This document shows, one piece after another, positions 52,888-60,742 of a stretch of 64,000 nt of DNA. This DNA is from Candidatus Cybelea sp. (lineage in GTDB: Bacteria > Vulcanimicrobiota > Vulcanimicrobiia > Vulcanimicrobiales > Vulcanimicrobiaceae), in assembly GCA_036489315.1 (NCBI GenBank), contig DASXFZ010000022.1, positions 62,001-126,000 on the forward strand. The letters are read 5' to 3'. Within the stretch, counting starts at the first letter, position 1, and each line of letters opens with the position of its first letter. Below the pieces are notes generated by a model, which saw nothing but the letters and a program-made list of their open reading frames with translations, ran no database searches and was not told the origin of the DNA. Made by a program: the position numbers and the translations under genes.

Positions 52888-54894
52888 TTGTTCGAGCACG
52901 CGCTCGAGGCCGGATCGATCGGCACGCTGCGGCTTGCAAATCGCATCGTGATGGGTTCGATGCACCTCGGCATCGAGTCGGACGGCAAGGCACTTGCCGC
53001 CTTTTATGCGCAGCGCGCCGCCGGCGGCGCCGGGCTCATCGTGACCGGCGGCTCGTGCGTCAATTTAGCCGGAGCCGGCGGACGAAACTATAGCTTCATC
53101 AACGATCCGGCTTCGCACGGGCCGTTGCTGCAAGCGGTCGAAGCGGTGCACCGCGCGGGCGGGCGCATCGCGCTTCAGCTTTTCCACGCCGGGCGCTACG
53201 CCTATCGGTCGTCGTTCGGCATCCAACCGGTTGCGCCGTCCGCGATACCGTCACGCTTCTCTCCCGATCCGCCGCGCGCGCTGAGCGACGCCGAGATACT
53301 CGAGACGATCGGCGACTTCGCCCAGGGCGCTACGCGCGCGCGCGAACTCGGATTCGACGCCGTCGAGGTGATGGCGTCCGAAGGCTATCTGCTCAATCAG
53401 TTTCTCTCACCGCTAACGAACCGGCGCGACGACGCATGGGGCGGAGACTTTTTCCGGCGCATGCGCTTCCCGCGGGAGGTCCTGCGCGCGATCCGCAGCG
53501 CTGCCGGCAGCACGTATCCAGTCATCTTTCGCATTTCGGGCACCGACTTGATGGCCGGATCGACGACCCCCGCGCAGACCCTCGAGTTCGCGCGCGCCCT
53601 GAACAGTGACGGCGTCGACGCACTTAACGTCGGCATCGGCTGGCACGAGTCGTCGATCCCGACCGTCCAGCAGATGGTTCCAAGCGGTACCTGGATACGC
53701 TTTGCGGCACGCGTCAAATGCGCCACTGCGGAGTTGCCGGTCATCGCCAGCAATCGCATCAACGACTTAGCTGCGGCGAATGCCGTCATCGCAGCGGGAA
53801 GCGCGGACTTCGTTTCGATGGCACGTCCGTTTCTGTCCGACGCGCGCATCGTCGCCAAGTCCGCCGCCGGTCGAGCGGCCTTGGTCAATACCTGCATTGC
53901 GTGCAATCAAGCCTGCATCGACCGGTCGCTAATCGACGCTCCGGTCTCGTGCATGGTCAACCCCCGTGCCGCGCACGAACTCGAGTTTCCCGAGCGGGCA
54001 GCGCAGGATTCGCAGCGGCGGCGTTTTGCCGTGATCGGCGGGGGACCGGCGGGCATGGAGAGCGCGCGCGCGCTCGCCGCTCTCGGACATGAAGTCGTCC
54101 TCTTCGAAGCCGAACCGGAGCTTGGCGGACAGTTCCGTATGGCGCGACGCATCCCGGGCAAAGGGGACTTCAACGAAACGCTTCGCTATTACGCGAACGA
54201 GCTCGCGCGGCTGGGCGTTGAAATACGCTTGGGCGAACGCTGCCGCGACGCTCGCGCGCTCAAAGGGTTCGCGGGACTGATCCTCGCGGCCGGAGTCGTA
54301 CCGCGGCGGATAACGCTCCGGGGCAGCGACCTTCCGCACGTCATCAACTACGCCGATCTCCTGCTCGGCAACGCCGACGCCGGGCCGCGAGTGGCAATCG
54401 TCGGGGCCGGCGGAATCGGGGTCGACGTCGCACACTACCTGAGCTTCGGAGAGACCGGCGCCTCCGAAAGCACGCGCTTTCTCTACGAGCAGAGTTTGGC
54501 CGCGCTCGAAGACGGAACGCTGATCGTCACCGGACGAAAGCAAGTCGCGCTGCTTCGGCGCGGGCGCCCGATCGGCCAGCACATCGGCAAGACGACGCGC
54601 TGGGCGGTCCTTGCGGCGCTGCGCGCCGCCGGTGTCGACAGCTTCGTCAATGTCGAATACGACGCGATCGTCCCGGGAGGCATTCGTTTTCGCGACGCCG
54701 ATGGGATCGCTCGCTTCGTCGAGGCCGACAGCGTCGTGATCGCCGCCGGCCAAGAACGCAACGATTCGCTGTTGCCCGAGATCCAGCGGCTCGGAGTTCC
54801 ATATCGCGTCGTCGGCGGCGCAAAAGAGGCAACGGAGCTGGACGCGGTACGCGCCTTCGACGAGGGACTGCGCGCCGCGTACGAGCTGGGCTAG
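52888..54894 (+). CDS. 2,4-dienoyl-CoA reductase-like FMN/4Fe-4S/FAD enzyme
   Basis: 668 residues, TTG start, 17 bp after the SDR gene. Residues about 1-330 are an old-yellow-enzyme barrel with Y167 and H253 at the catalytic positions of FadH; a 4Fe-4S site is formed by C336, C339, C343 and C355; residues about 378-665 hold the FAD/NADPH part (GGGPAG at 384-389). It would reduce conjugated dienoyl-CoA intermediates, as expected when shikimate-derived dienes are reduced. An AnsM-type protein has the same place in the ansatrienin set. The stop TAG is the first triplet of the following inverted repeat. Confidence 0.9.
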   Translation: MFEHALEAGSIGTLRLANRIVMGSMHLGIESDGKALAAFYAQRAAGGAGLIVTGGSCVNLAGAGGRNYSFINDPASHGPLLQAVEAVHRAGGRIALQLFHAGRYAYRSSFGIQPVAPSAIPSRFSPDPPRALSDAEILETIGDFAQGATRARELGFDAVEVMASEGYLLNQFLSPLTNRRDDAWGGDFFRRMRFPREVLRAIRSAAGSTYPVIFRISGTDLMAGSTTPAQTLEFARALNSDGVDALNVGIGWHESSIPTVQQMVPSGTWIRFAARVKCATAELPVIASNRINDLAAANAVIAAGSADFVSMARPFLSDARIVAKSAAGRAALVNTCIACNQACIDRSLIDAPVSCMVNPRAAHELEFPERAAQDSQRRRFAVIGGGPAGMESARALAALGHEVVLFEAEPELGGQFRMARRIPGKGDFNETLRYYANELARLGVEIRLGERCRDARALKGFAGLILAAGVVPRRITLRGSDLPHVINYADLLLGNADAGPRVAIVGAGGIGVDVAHYLSFGETGASESTRFLYEQSLAALEDGTLIVTGRKQVALLRRGRPIGQHIGKTTRWAVLAALRAAGVDSFVNVEYDAIVPGGIRFRDADGIARFVEADSVVIAAGQERNDSLLPEIQRLGVPYRVVGGAKEATELDAVRAFDEGLRAAYELG

Positions 54895-55057
54895 GAGCCC
54901 GTCGGGTTAGCCCAATTTTCGGATTTGGCGCCGAGTTTTGTTCGAAGACGAGGCGCGATGAGCGACAAAAGCAGCGCTTTGCGAGCGAAGAGCAACGACG
55001 TATTCGGACAAAAGGCGGCCCAAAGACGAGAATTGGGCATAGCCCGACGGGCTCCTA
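54892..55057. repeat. 166-bp inverted-repeat element (MITE-like or bidirectional terminator)
   Basis: Arms of about 30 bp at 54892-54921 and 55027-55057 are inverted repeats: 15 identical bases (TAGGAGCCCGTCGGG) followed by an imperfect stretch with GCCCAATT. The outer TAG of each arm is the stop codon of one of the two convergent genes. The interior is not coding and contains smaller stems. The size and terminal repeats suggest a non-autonomous mobile element; in RNA it would also be a long terminator-like hairpin. Confidence 0.75.
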
Positions 55058-55798
55058 AGCGTAACGCTTTCGCTCGTCGCGGCGGTATCCGATCGTCGCG
55101 ACGGCGGCAAAGATCAGCGTGTAGAGCGCCAGCCCCGCCAGAGCAGCCGGCGCACGCCCGGTCCCGGTGACGCTCCACAACAGATCCGCGAACATCCGCG
55201 TCGGAAGATACGGCGAGATCCGCTGCACGAAATCCGGCAGGTATTGCGGCGGAATCCAGAGTCCGCCCGCATAGGCGAGCAACAGGTTGCAGGCCGTGGC
55301 GATCGGTACCGCGGCGCGCGCAGAGGTCCAGTAGCCGATCGAGACTCCGATCAGCACGAACGGCACGCCGCCGGCCATCGAAAAGAGTAATACCTGCAGC
55401 CATTGCAGCAGGCGCAGATCGATCGGCGTCAGCGCCCGCGCGACGGCGGCCACGACGGCAGCGGTGATCAATCCGAAGAGCACCGCGGTCACGATTCGGC
55501 TGCAGAGCCGCACCCCCGCGCCGACGGGCAGCGTGCGAAGGTAACGCTCCCAAGGCCGTCCGCGTTCCTGGGCAATGCCGACGCCAAACTGATACAGCGT
55601 TACGCCGACGATCGCGAACGCGATAAAGCCAAGCGCCGTCGTATCGGCGACCTCGGCGTTCCTGCGGGCGAACGGCAGATCGAACAGGACGTAAAACATC
55701 GCCGGAAAGACGACGGTTGGAACGACGTATCCGGGCCAGCGCAGCAGGTCGAGGAATTGCACCTTCACATGCGCGCGGACGAGTCCAAGAGTGCTCAT
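55055..55798 (-). CDS. ABC-2 type permease
   Basis: 247 residues with about six hydrophobic segments. The order of helices and the FGVGIAQERGRPWERYLRTLP cytoplasmic segment fit ABC-2 membrane proteins of small two-component exporters. It overlaps the ATPase gene by ATGA and its stop lies in the inverted-repeat element. Substrate unknown; such exporters next to winged-helix regulators often confer drug or lipid stress resistance. Confidence 0.87.
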   Translation of the reverse strand: MSTLGLVRAHVKVQFLDLLRWPGYVVPTVVFPAMFYVLFDLPFARRNAEVADTTALGFIAFAIVGVTLYQFGVGIAQERGRPWERYLRTLPVGAGVRLCSRIVTAVLFGLITAAVVAAVARALTPIDLRLLQWLQVLLFSMAGGVPFVLIGVSIGYWTSARAAVPIATACNLLLAYAGGLWIPPQYLPDFVQRISPYLPTRMFADLLWSVTGTGRAPAALAGLALYTLIFAAVATIGYRRDERKRYA

Positions 55799-56616
55799 GC
55801 GGCACCTCCCGTCAGCAAAAGAAAGGCCTCTTCGAGCGAGGGCTTCGTGATCTCCAAATCCTTGAACACCGCTCCCGACGCAACGAGGTCGCGCACGTAA
55901 GCATCCGTATCGCCCGCATTGAAGACGACCGGCCCGTTTTCACCAACGTACGTCAATCGGCGGCCGCCGACGCGCTCGCGCAGTGCTTGCGAGGTTCCAT
56001 CGAAGAGCAGACGCCCGCAGTCGATGAGCAAAATCCGGGACGCCAAGGCCTGCGCTTCCTCGAGGTAGTGCGTCGTGAAGAGTATCGACCGCCGGGGACC
56101 TGACTCGCGGACGAACTCCCAGAGCCCGCGTCGCGCCTGTACGTCGAGCCCGGCGCTCGGCTCATCGAGCACGATCAGCTCCGGGTTGCCGACGAACGCC
56201 AAGGCCAGCGCCAGACGGCGCGCCTCGCCGCCGGAGAGCGTTCCCGCGCGGCGTTTGCGTAAATCGTGCAGCCCGAAGGCTTCGAGCGTCTGCGCTTCGT
56301 CCGCCGGCGACTCGTAGTGACGCCGAACGAAAGCGACGATCTCCTCGACGGCGAGCATGTCGGGAAATCCGCTCTCCTGCGGCGTTACGCCGAGGCGGCG
56401 GCGCGCCGCAAGCGTTCGGGGCGAGCCGTCAAAGAGCGTCACGCTTCCCGCATCGGGGCTGCGCAATCCGAGCGCGATTTCGAGCGCGGTGGTTTTACCC
56501 GCGCCATTGGGGCCGAGAAGCGCCACGATTTCGTTGCGCTCGAGCGAAAACGACAACCCATCGAGCGCGCGAACGGACCCGTAACTCTTCACGACGTTTT
56601 CGAATTGCAATACCAT
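55795..56616 (-). CDS. ABC-2 exporter ATP-binding protein
   Basis: 273 residues. Walker A GPNGAGKT, signature LSGGEARR, Walker B LIVLDEPS, H-loop TTHYLEEAQ are all intact; the C-terminal domain is that of DrrA/CcmA-like exporters. Its ATG shares one base with the stop of the upstream regulator (TGATG), so regulator, ATPase and permease are one coupled unit. Confidence 0.9.
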   Translation of the reverse strand: MVLQFENVVKSYGSVRALDGLSFSLERNEIVALLGPNGAGKTTALEIALGLRSPDAGSVTLFDGSPRTLAARRRLGVTPQESGFPDMLAVEEIVAFVRRHYESPADEAQTLEAFGLHDLRKRRAGTLSGGEARRLALALAFVGNPELIVLDEPSAGLDVQARRGLWEFVRESGPRRSILFTTHYLEEAQALASRILLIDCGRLLFDGTSQALRERVGGRRLTYVGENGPVVFNAGDTDAYVRDLVASGAVFKDLEITKPSLEEAFLLLTGGAA

Positions 56617-56894
56617 CAGCGTACCGCCTTCAAGAGAGCCTGCAGCTGCGAGACATGCGCGGCGAAGGCACTCCGGCCGCGTTTGGTCAACCGGTACCGC
56701 GTTAGCGGCCGTCGATTGACGAAGCTTTTCTCCTCGTCGACATAGCCCGCCTCAACGAGCTTGAGCAAGTGCGCGCCGAGATTTCCGGCGGTTGCGTCGA
56801 CGGAGCGCGTTAGCTCGGAGAACGCGACCCAATCGTAGTTCAGCAAAGCGGCGACGACGCCGAGGCGCACTTTCGATAGCAGCAGCTCGTCCAT
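56616..56894 (-). CDS. Winged-helix regulator of the ABC exporter operon
   Basis: 92 residues, a single winged helix: helix-turn-helix FSELTRSVDATAGNLGAHLLKLVEAGYV, wing EKSFVNRRPLTRYRLTKRG. This matches the small MarR/PadR-like (HTH_27) regulators in which a DNA-binding dimer recognises a site near its own promoter. The partner operator may be the direct repeat at 57683-57709. Coupled to the ATPase downstream. Confidence 0.85.
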   Translation of the reverse strand: MDELLLSKVRLGVVAALLNYDWVAFSELTRSVDATAGNLGAHLLKLVEAGYVDEEKSFVNRRPLTRYRLTKRGRSAFAAHVSQLQALLKAVR

Positions 56895-56901
56895 TTTGGC
56901 G

Positions 56902-57483
56902 TCAGTCGCGAGCAGCCAGTTCGCTCAGGCCGAACCCTGCATATCCGCCGAGCATTCCCGCGGCCAGGACGTACGCCGCGAGGTTCGAGGCAACGAAGTT
57001 GGCGGCGACGAGCGAGACGACCACGATGACGCCCGCGAGCTGCGCGCGGCGATTGCCGTGCATCCCGATAAAGAGCAGCACGATCGCTTCGGCCACGCTC
57101 CAGATTGCCGCCGACGCGAGACCGGGAAAGATTCGAAACGCGGCGATGTCGACGACGAAGGCCAACCCAAGCGTCAGCCAGAGTACGTTAAAGAACTCGC
57201 GCTGAACCAGCGAAGTACGCGCGATTCGCCGGCGCGTCTGCGCGCCGCGAACGATCGAAAAGATCGCGCCGGCTGCCAAGACGGCCGGAATCGTCCATAA
57301 GATCGGCTTCGGAAGGGCCGCACGAGCGACCAGCTCGGAAAGCACGGTAATGTACGCCGAGATCAGGCCCCAAACGACGAAAAACTCACCGCCGCTGCAG
57401 AGCCGCGGGTGAGACTCGGCCAGGATGCGGTCGACCATCTCGATGTGATCGCGCGCTTGCGGCGCGGTAAGGCCGGGATCCAC
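56902..57483 (-). CDS. Integral membrane protein of the regulator-exporter operon
   Basis: 193 residues. A soluble N terminus of about 32 residues (MDPGLTAPQARDHIEMVDRIL) precedes about five hydrophobic segments. No family recognised. It is placed between the small membrane protein and the winged-helix regulator, with gaps of 1 and 7 bp, so it belongs to the same transcript. It could sense a membrane signal, but nothing proves that. Confidence 0.75.
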   Translation of the reverse strand: MDPGLTAPQARDHIEMVDRILAESHPRLCSGGEFFVVWGLISAYITVLSELVARAALPKPILWTIPAVLAAGAIFSIVRGAQTRRRIARTSLVQREFFNVLWLTLGLAFVVDIAAFRIFPGLASAAIWSVAEAIVLLFIGMHGNRRAQLAGVIVVVSLVAANFVASNLAAYVLAAGMLGGYAGFGLSELAARD

Positions 57484-57484
57484 G

Positions 57485-57670
57485 CTAAATCTCTCCCAGT
57501 AGGAAGGCGAGCGCGAACCCGGCCCCCAGTGCCAGCCCCCAAGCCACCAGGTCGCTGCCGCCGGCCGCTCGCACCGATGCGGCCAGTGAGGCCATTGCGC
57601 ATCCGTAGATGCCCCAAAACAAGATCAGCTTTCCGGCGCAGATTCCCGAGCGCCGGCTCGCGTCGTACAT
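57485..57670 (-). CDS. Small membrane protein, first gene of the exporter operon
   Basis: 61 residues with two hydrophobic segments (about 11-33 and 38-59). It has an ideal ribosome-binding site (GGAGG) and a consensus promoter just upstream. No family recognised. First of five tightly packed minus-strand genes ending with the ABC permease. Confidence 0.68.
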   Translation of the reverse strand: MYDASRRSGICAGKLILFWGIYGCAMASLAASVRAAGGSDLVAWGLALGAGFALAFLLGEI

Positions 57671-57682
57671 CGTTGTTCCTCC

Positions 57683-57709
57683 AGATTACTCTATTTTCTA
57701 GACTACTCT
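57683..57709. promoter_or_regulatory. Direct-repeat operator candidate
   Basis: Two 10-bp direct repeats, AGATTACTCT (57683-57692) and AGACTACTCT (57700-57709), have a 17-bp period and lie right after the -10 element. The placement fits a repressor site for the winged-helix protein encoded in the same operon. Confidence 0.5.
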
Positions 57710-57738
57710 TTAATACTGCGAACTGCCGGCTTTGTCAA
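57710..57738 (-). promoter_or_regulatory. Consensus sigma-70 promoter of the exporter operon
   Basis: On the minus strand: TTGACA (57738-57733), a 17-bp spacer, TATTAA (57715-57710). This is the best promoter in the window. Transcription would start near 57703, about 33 nt before the first start codon. Confidence 0.75.
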
Positions 57739-57805
57739 GACGGCAGGGGGAGGCCGGTTCGGCTCCTCTGAAATCCGCGCTGTACCAGCACGCACAAGGA
57801 TACGG

Positions 57806-58753
57806 GTGTCTATCGTGCGACTTCAGTTCATCTCTTTGGTTTTGCCGCTCGCGGCGCTCGCGGGCTGCGGGAACGGTTCCCCCGGCGGCGTCGCCTCGAT
57901 TCCCGGGATCGCGCCGGTAGCGCAAACCGCCCCAACCGCAGCAAAGCGCGCCTCTCGGGGCCTGCTTTACGTCGCGGACTATCTCAACGGCGTCGTGCTC
58001 ATTTACCGCGAGTCAGGAAAGAATCGCGCGCCGATCGGCCAGATCAGCGCCGGAATCTACTATCCGAACTCGCTGGCCGTCGACGCGTCGGGAGACTTAT
58101 ACGTTGTGAACGACCCAGGGAACGTACAAGTCTATGCTCCCGGCACGCGCAGGCCGTATGAGACGCTCTCCCCCGATGTCTACGCCACGACGGTGGCGGT
58201 CGGTGCGGACGGTAGTGTCTACGTTGGTACCGACTGCTCGGGGTGCACGGATAAGGTCGACGTGTTCACCGGCGGATCGCTGACACCGTCGTATTCGATT
58301 AGCGATCCTGGAATCGCGATCGTCTTCGGGATGGCGTTGGACGCCGCAAACAATCTGTATGTCGTCCACGACGATCCATCCGGAAACAGCCGGATCGGTA
58401 TGTTTGCGCCCGGTTCGCACGGTCCCGGAATCGACCTCGGCTTGCAATTCAGCACCGCGGTGGGCATCGCGTTCGACGCCGCCGGCAACATGGTCGTGGT
58501 AGACGCGCTGGCGAACGAAGTATACGTTTATACACCGAAATCGAAAACGCCGAAGTTCACGTTTTCGACGCCGCCGCGGCCCTGGGGGCTCGCGTTCAAC
58601 GCGGCGCAGACCAAGCTCTATATCAATCAGAATCGCGAAACGCCGCAGGTCGACGTCTTCTCTTATCCGCGCGGGAAACTGATCGAAACGATTCCACTGA
58701 TCCCAGGCGGCGACGCCGCGGGTGTCGCGATCTCTCCGGCAGCGGCGAAATGA
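57806..58753 (+). CDS. Beta-propeller (NHL-like) lipoprotein 1
   Basis: 315 residues, GTG start. Lipobox LAGC (C21) after a clear signal peptide. The rest is a series of about 40-45-residue repeats (LYVADYLNGVVLIY, SLAVDASGDLYVVND, GMALDAANNLYVVHD), typical of NHL/SMP-30-like six-bladed propellers. It probably sits on a membrane and binds or hydrolyses an unknown ligand. The next gene is a paralogue that overlaps by 4 nt. Confidence 0.8.
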   Translation: MSIVRLQFISLVLPLAALAGCGNGSPGGVASIPGIAPVAQTAPTAAKRASRGLLYVADYLNGVVLIYRESGKNRAPIGQISAGIYYPNSLAVDASGDLYVVNDPGNVQVYAPGTRRPYETLSPDVYATTVAVGADGSVYVGTDCSGCTDKVDVFTGGSLTPSYSISDPGIAIVFGMALDAANNLYVVHDDPSGNSRIGMFAPGSHGPGIDLGLQFSTAVGIAFDAAGNMVVVDALANEVYVYTPKSKTPKFTFSTPPRPWGLAFNAAQTKLYINQNRETPQVDVFSYPRGKLIETIPLIPGGDAAGVAISPAAAK

Positions 58754-59679
58754 AACGCGTCGGCCTTTTCGTCCTCGCGCTCGCCGCGTGCTCGGGACCC
58801 GCGCCGGGCGGCACCGGCGAGTTTCCGGCCCTGCACACGCTGCCCTCGGCGGCAGCACGCACCGCGCCGCCGGCGCGCGCCGTACGCGGAGGAGTCGTTT
58901 TCGCCTCGGACTGGTTCAACAACGTCGTCGACGTGTTCGACCAAAACGGATTGCATCAGCGCCCGTTTATGCAGTTCACTCAGCTCAATCTCGAGCCGGC
59001 GGGTCTGGCTACCGACGCGAAAGGGAACGTGTACGTCGCAGAAGCGGCCGGCAACGGCGCCTACATCTTCGATCTCGGCAGGCCCGTGCCGTTTTCATAT
59101 CTCGACGATGCCGGGCACGAACCGTATGCGGTTGCCGTCGACCGTTCCGGAAATGCCTACGTCGCGAACACGTTCCTTCTTGAAGACGCCGGCTTCGTCA
59201 ACTACTATCCCGCCGGCAGTACGGAGGCCGAATACGAGATCACCGACCCGAGTTTCGAGTACCTCTACGGCATGGCGCTCGATCGTCACGGCAATCTTTA
59301 CGTTAGCTATGTCGACCTAACGGGAAACGGCGCGGTGGCTAAATTTCCGCCCGGATCCAGCGGGCCGGGGCACAACCTCGGGCTCGAGCGCGGCTCCTAC
59401 TTCGGCCTGGCCTTCGACCAGCACGACGATCTGGTTGCCGCCAACTACTACGCGGGCGAGATCGAGGTCTTCGCCCGAGGCGCGAGCAAGCCGTTGCGGC
59501 GCTTCGGACATCGCGGCCGGCCCTGGTCGATCGCTTTTAACCGCCAGGGAACGCGCCTCTTCGTCGCCGACTTCGAGCGCAACGAGATCGAAGAGTACGC
59601 CTATCCCGCCGGGACCCTCGTCGACACGATCGCGGGCGAGAAGGGGGGCGCGTTCGTCGGTGTAGCAACCGGACTGTAG
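58750..59679 (+). CDS. Beta-propeller (NHL-like) lipoprotein 2
   Basis: 309 residues. Lipobox LAAC after a short signal peptide; the same propeller repeats as its neighbour (GLATDAKGNVYVAEA, GMALDRHGNLYVSYV). ATG overlaps the stop of gene 1 (ATGA). The two are tandem paralogues, probably from a local duplication, with clear divergence (blade sequences differ widely). Confidence 0.8.
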   Translation: MKRVGLFVLALAACSGPAPGGTGEFPALHTLPSAAARTAPPARAVRGGVVFASDWFNNVVDVFDQNGLHQRPFMQFTQLNLEPAGLATDAKGNVYVAEAAGNGAYIFDLGRPVPFSYLDDAGHEPYAVAVDRSGNAYVANTFLLEDAGFVNYYPAGSTEAEYEITDPSFEYLYGMALDRHGNLYVSYVDLTGNGAVAKFPPGSSGPGHNLGLERGSYFGLAFDQHDDLVAANYYAGEIEVFARGASKPLRRFGHRGRPWSIAFNRQGTRLFVADFERNEIEEYAYPAGTLVDTIAGEKGGAFVGVATGL

Positions 59680-59693
59680 CTCGCCCTGCCCCG

Positions 59694-59722
59694 TTGACTG
59701 CGGCCGCCCTCCCTGGTATCGT
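59694..59722 (+). promoter_or_regulatory. Promoter of rplU, with almost no leader
   Basis: TTGACT (59694-59699), a 17-bp spacer, TATCGT (59717-59722). The rplU ATG is at 59732, only 9 bp after the -10 element, and no ribosome-binding site is present. The transcript would be leaderless or nearly so. Confidence 0.6.
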
Positions 59723-59731
59723 ACCGAAGTT

Positions 59732-60046
59732 ATGTACGCGATCATCGAAGCCGGCGGGAAGCAGTACCGAGTCGCCGAGGGCGACGTTATCCGCTGCGAC
59801 CTGGTCGCCACCGAGGTTGGCTCGGACGTCACCTTCGATAAGGTCGTCCTCGCAGCCAACGGCGACGACGTCGCGGTCGGCAGCCCCATTTTGAGCGGCG
59901 CTTCCGTTACGGGAACCGTTCTGCGCCAGGCCAAAGACAAGAAGATTCTCGTCTTCCGCTATAAGCCCAAGAAGCGCGTTCGCAAGCTCAACGGCCACCG
60001 TCAGCCGTTCGCCGAAGTCAAAATCACCAAGATTACACTCCCTTAG
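59732..60046 (+). CDS. rplU: 50S ribosomal protein L21
   Basis: 104 residues. MYAIIEAGGKQYRVAEGD at the N terminus and the YKPKKRVRKLNGHRQPF signature at the C-terminal side are diagnostic. Binds 23S rRNA in the large subunit. Followed 16 bp later by prp, but rpmA (L27), which usually comes next, is missing here. Confidence 0.97.
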   Translation: MYAIIEAGGKQYRVAEGDVIRCDLVATEVGSDVTFDKVVLAANGDDVAVGSPILSGASVTGTVLRQAKDKKILVFRYKPKKRVRKLNGHRQPFAEVKITKITLP

Positions 60047-60062
60047 CGGGAGCGCAGGCCGT

Positions 60063-60398
60063 GTGCTCGAGGTAGTCTTTTTCCGGGACGACCGCGATCG
60101 TCTCGCGGCAGTATTCGCTTGCGGCCATGCGGATTTTGACGAGTACGGGCAGGACATCGTCTGCGCTGCGATCTCGGCCGTGCTCCAAGCCGCCCGGCTC
60201 GGCCTCGAGCACTACGCCGGCGGCGAGATCGAGGCCACGCAAGAGTCCGGGAGGCTGCGAATCGACTGCGCCCCAAGCGCCCGCGATAAAGAAAGCGTCG
60301 CCGCGATCCTCGCCACGGCGGAGCTCGCCGTCGCGCAGGTCGCCCGGCGCTATCCGGAGCACGTAAGCCTCGCCTGCGAACGAATCGGGAAAACGTGA
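60063..60398 (+). CDS. prp: Ribosomal-processing cysteine protease Prp
   Basis: 111 residues, GTG start. Catalytic dyad H22 in CGHADF and C34 in DIVCAAIS, at the same positions as in Staphylococcus aureus Prp. Prp removes the N-terminal extension of ribosomal protein L27. This implies that the L27 of this organism carries such an extension, but its gene is not next door. The gene is also known as ysxB. Confidence 0.9.
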   Translation: MLEVVFFRDDRDRLAAVFACGHADFDEYGQDIVCAAISAVLQAARLGLEHYAGGEIEATQESGRLRIDCAPSARDKESVAAILATAELAVAQVARRYPEHVSLACERIGKT

Positions 60399-60454
60399 AA
60401 CGGGACGCTCCAATCAGGGTAACAAGCTTGGCAGACCCAAAGGAGACTCACACG

Positions 60455-60742
60455 ATGTCTGAAAGTTTTCGCACGACTCCCGCCGACCAGCCGTGGTCGA
60501 GTTCGCCGCGGCCGGGGAATGGGCACCAGAACGCCTTCGGAGAACCCGCGCCGAGCGATGATGACGGGGCCGGTGAGGCCGGAAAAATTGTCCTCGCCGG
60601 GCTGCTCGGCGGCCTTCTTTCGGCCGCCGGCTACATGGTCTACCGGCGGCTGCCCGACGAACAGAAAGAGCGGCTTCACTCGCAGGTGCGCTCGATCGTC
60701 CAGCAGCGCATCACGGAGATCCGTCAGAACTTCAATATTTAA
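60455..60742 (+). CDS. Small single-span membrane protein in place of rpmA
   Basis: 95 residues. ATG 60455 follows a good AAAGGAG site; the upstream frame is not plausible. The N-terminal about 45 residues are disordered (Ser/Pro/Gly/Asp-rich), then one hydrophobic segment (KIVLAGLLGGLLSAAGYMVY), then a basic/acidic helix (LPDEQKERLHSQVRSIVQQRI). No family recognised. It occupies the position where L27 is normally found behind rplU and prp. Its stop overlaps the stop of the convergent tat gene. Confidence 0.65.
   Translation: MSESFRTTPADQPWSSSPRPGNGHQNAFGEPAPSDDDGAGEAGKIVLAGLLGGLLSAAGYMVYRRLPDEQKERLHSQVRSIVQQRITEIRQNFNI

Noticed and set aside
46593-54894. Reading the cluster as a degradative cyclohexanecarboxylate (ali/bad) operon
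   Set aside because: The ligase and dehydrogenase would fit, but the fused AroA-like domain, the condensing enzyme, the YX6K reductase, the FadH-like reductase and the adjacent DAHP synthase point to synthesis. Ring-cleavage hydrolase (BadI) is absent.
54892-55170. Extension of the ABC permease frame or a small ORF through the inverted repeat
   Set aside because: The frames through the element come from the inverted repeat and show no homology; the permease stop is at 55055-55057.
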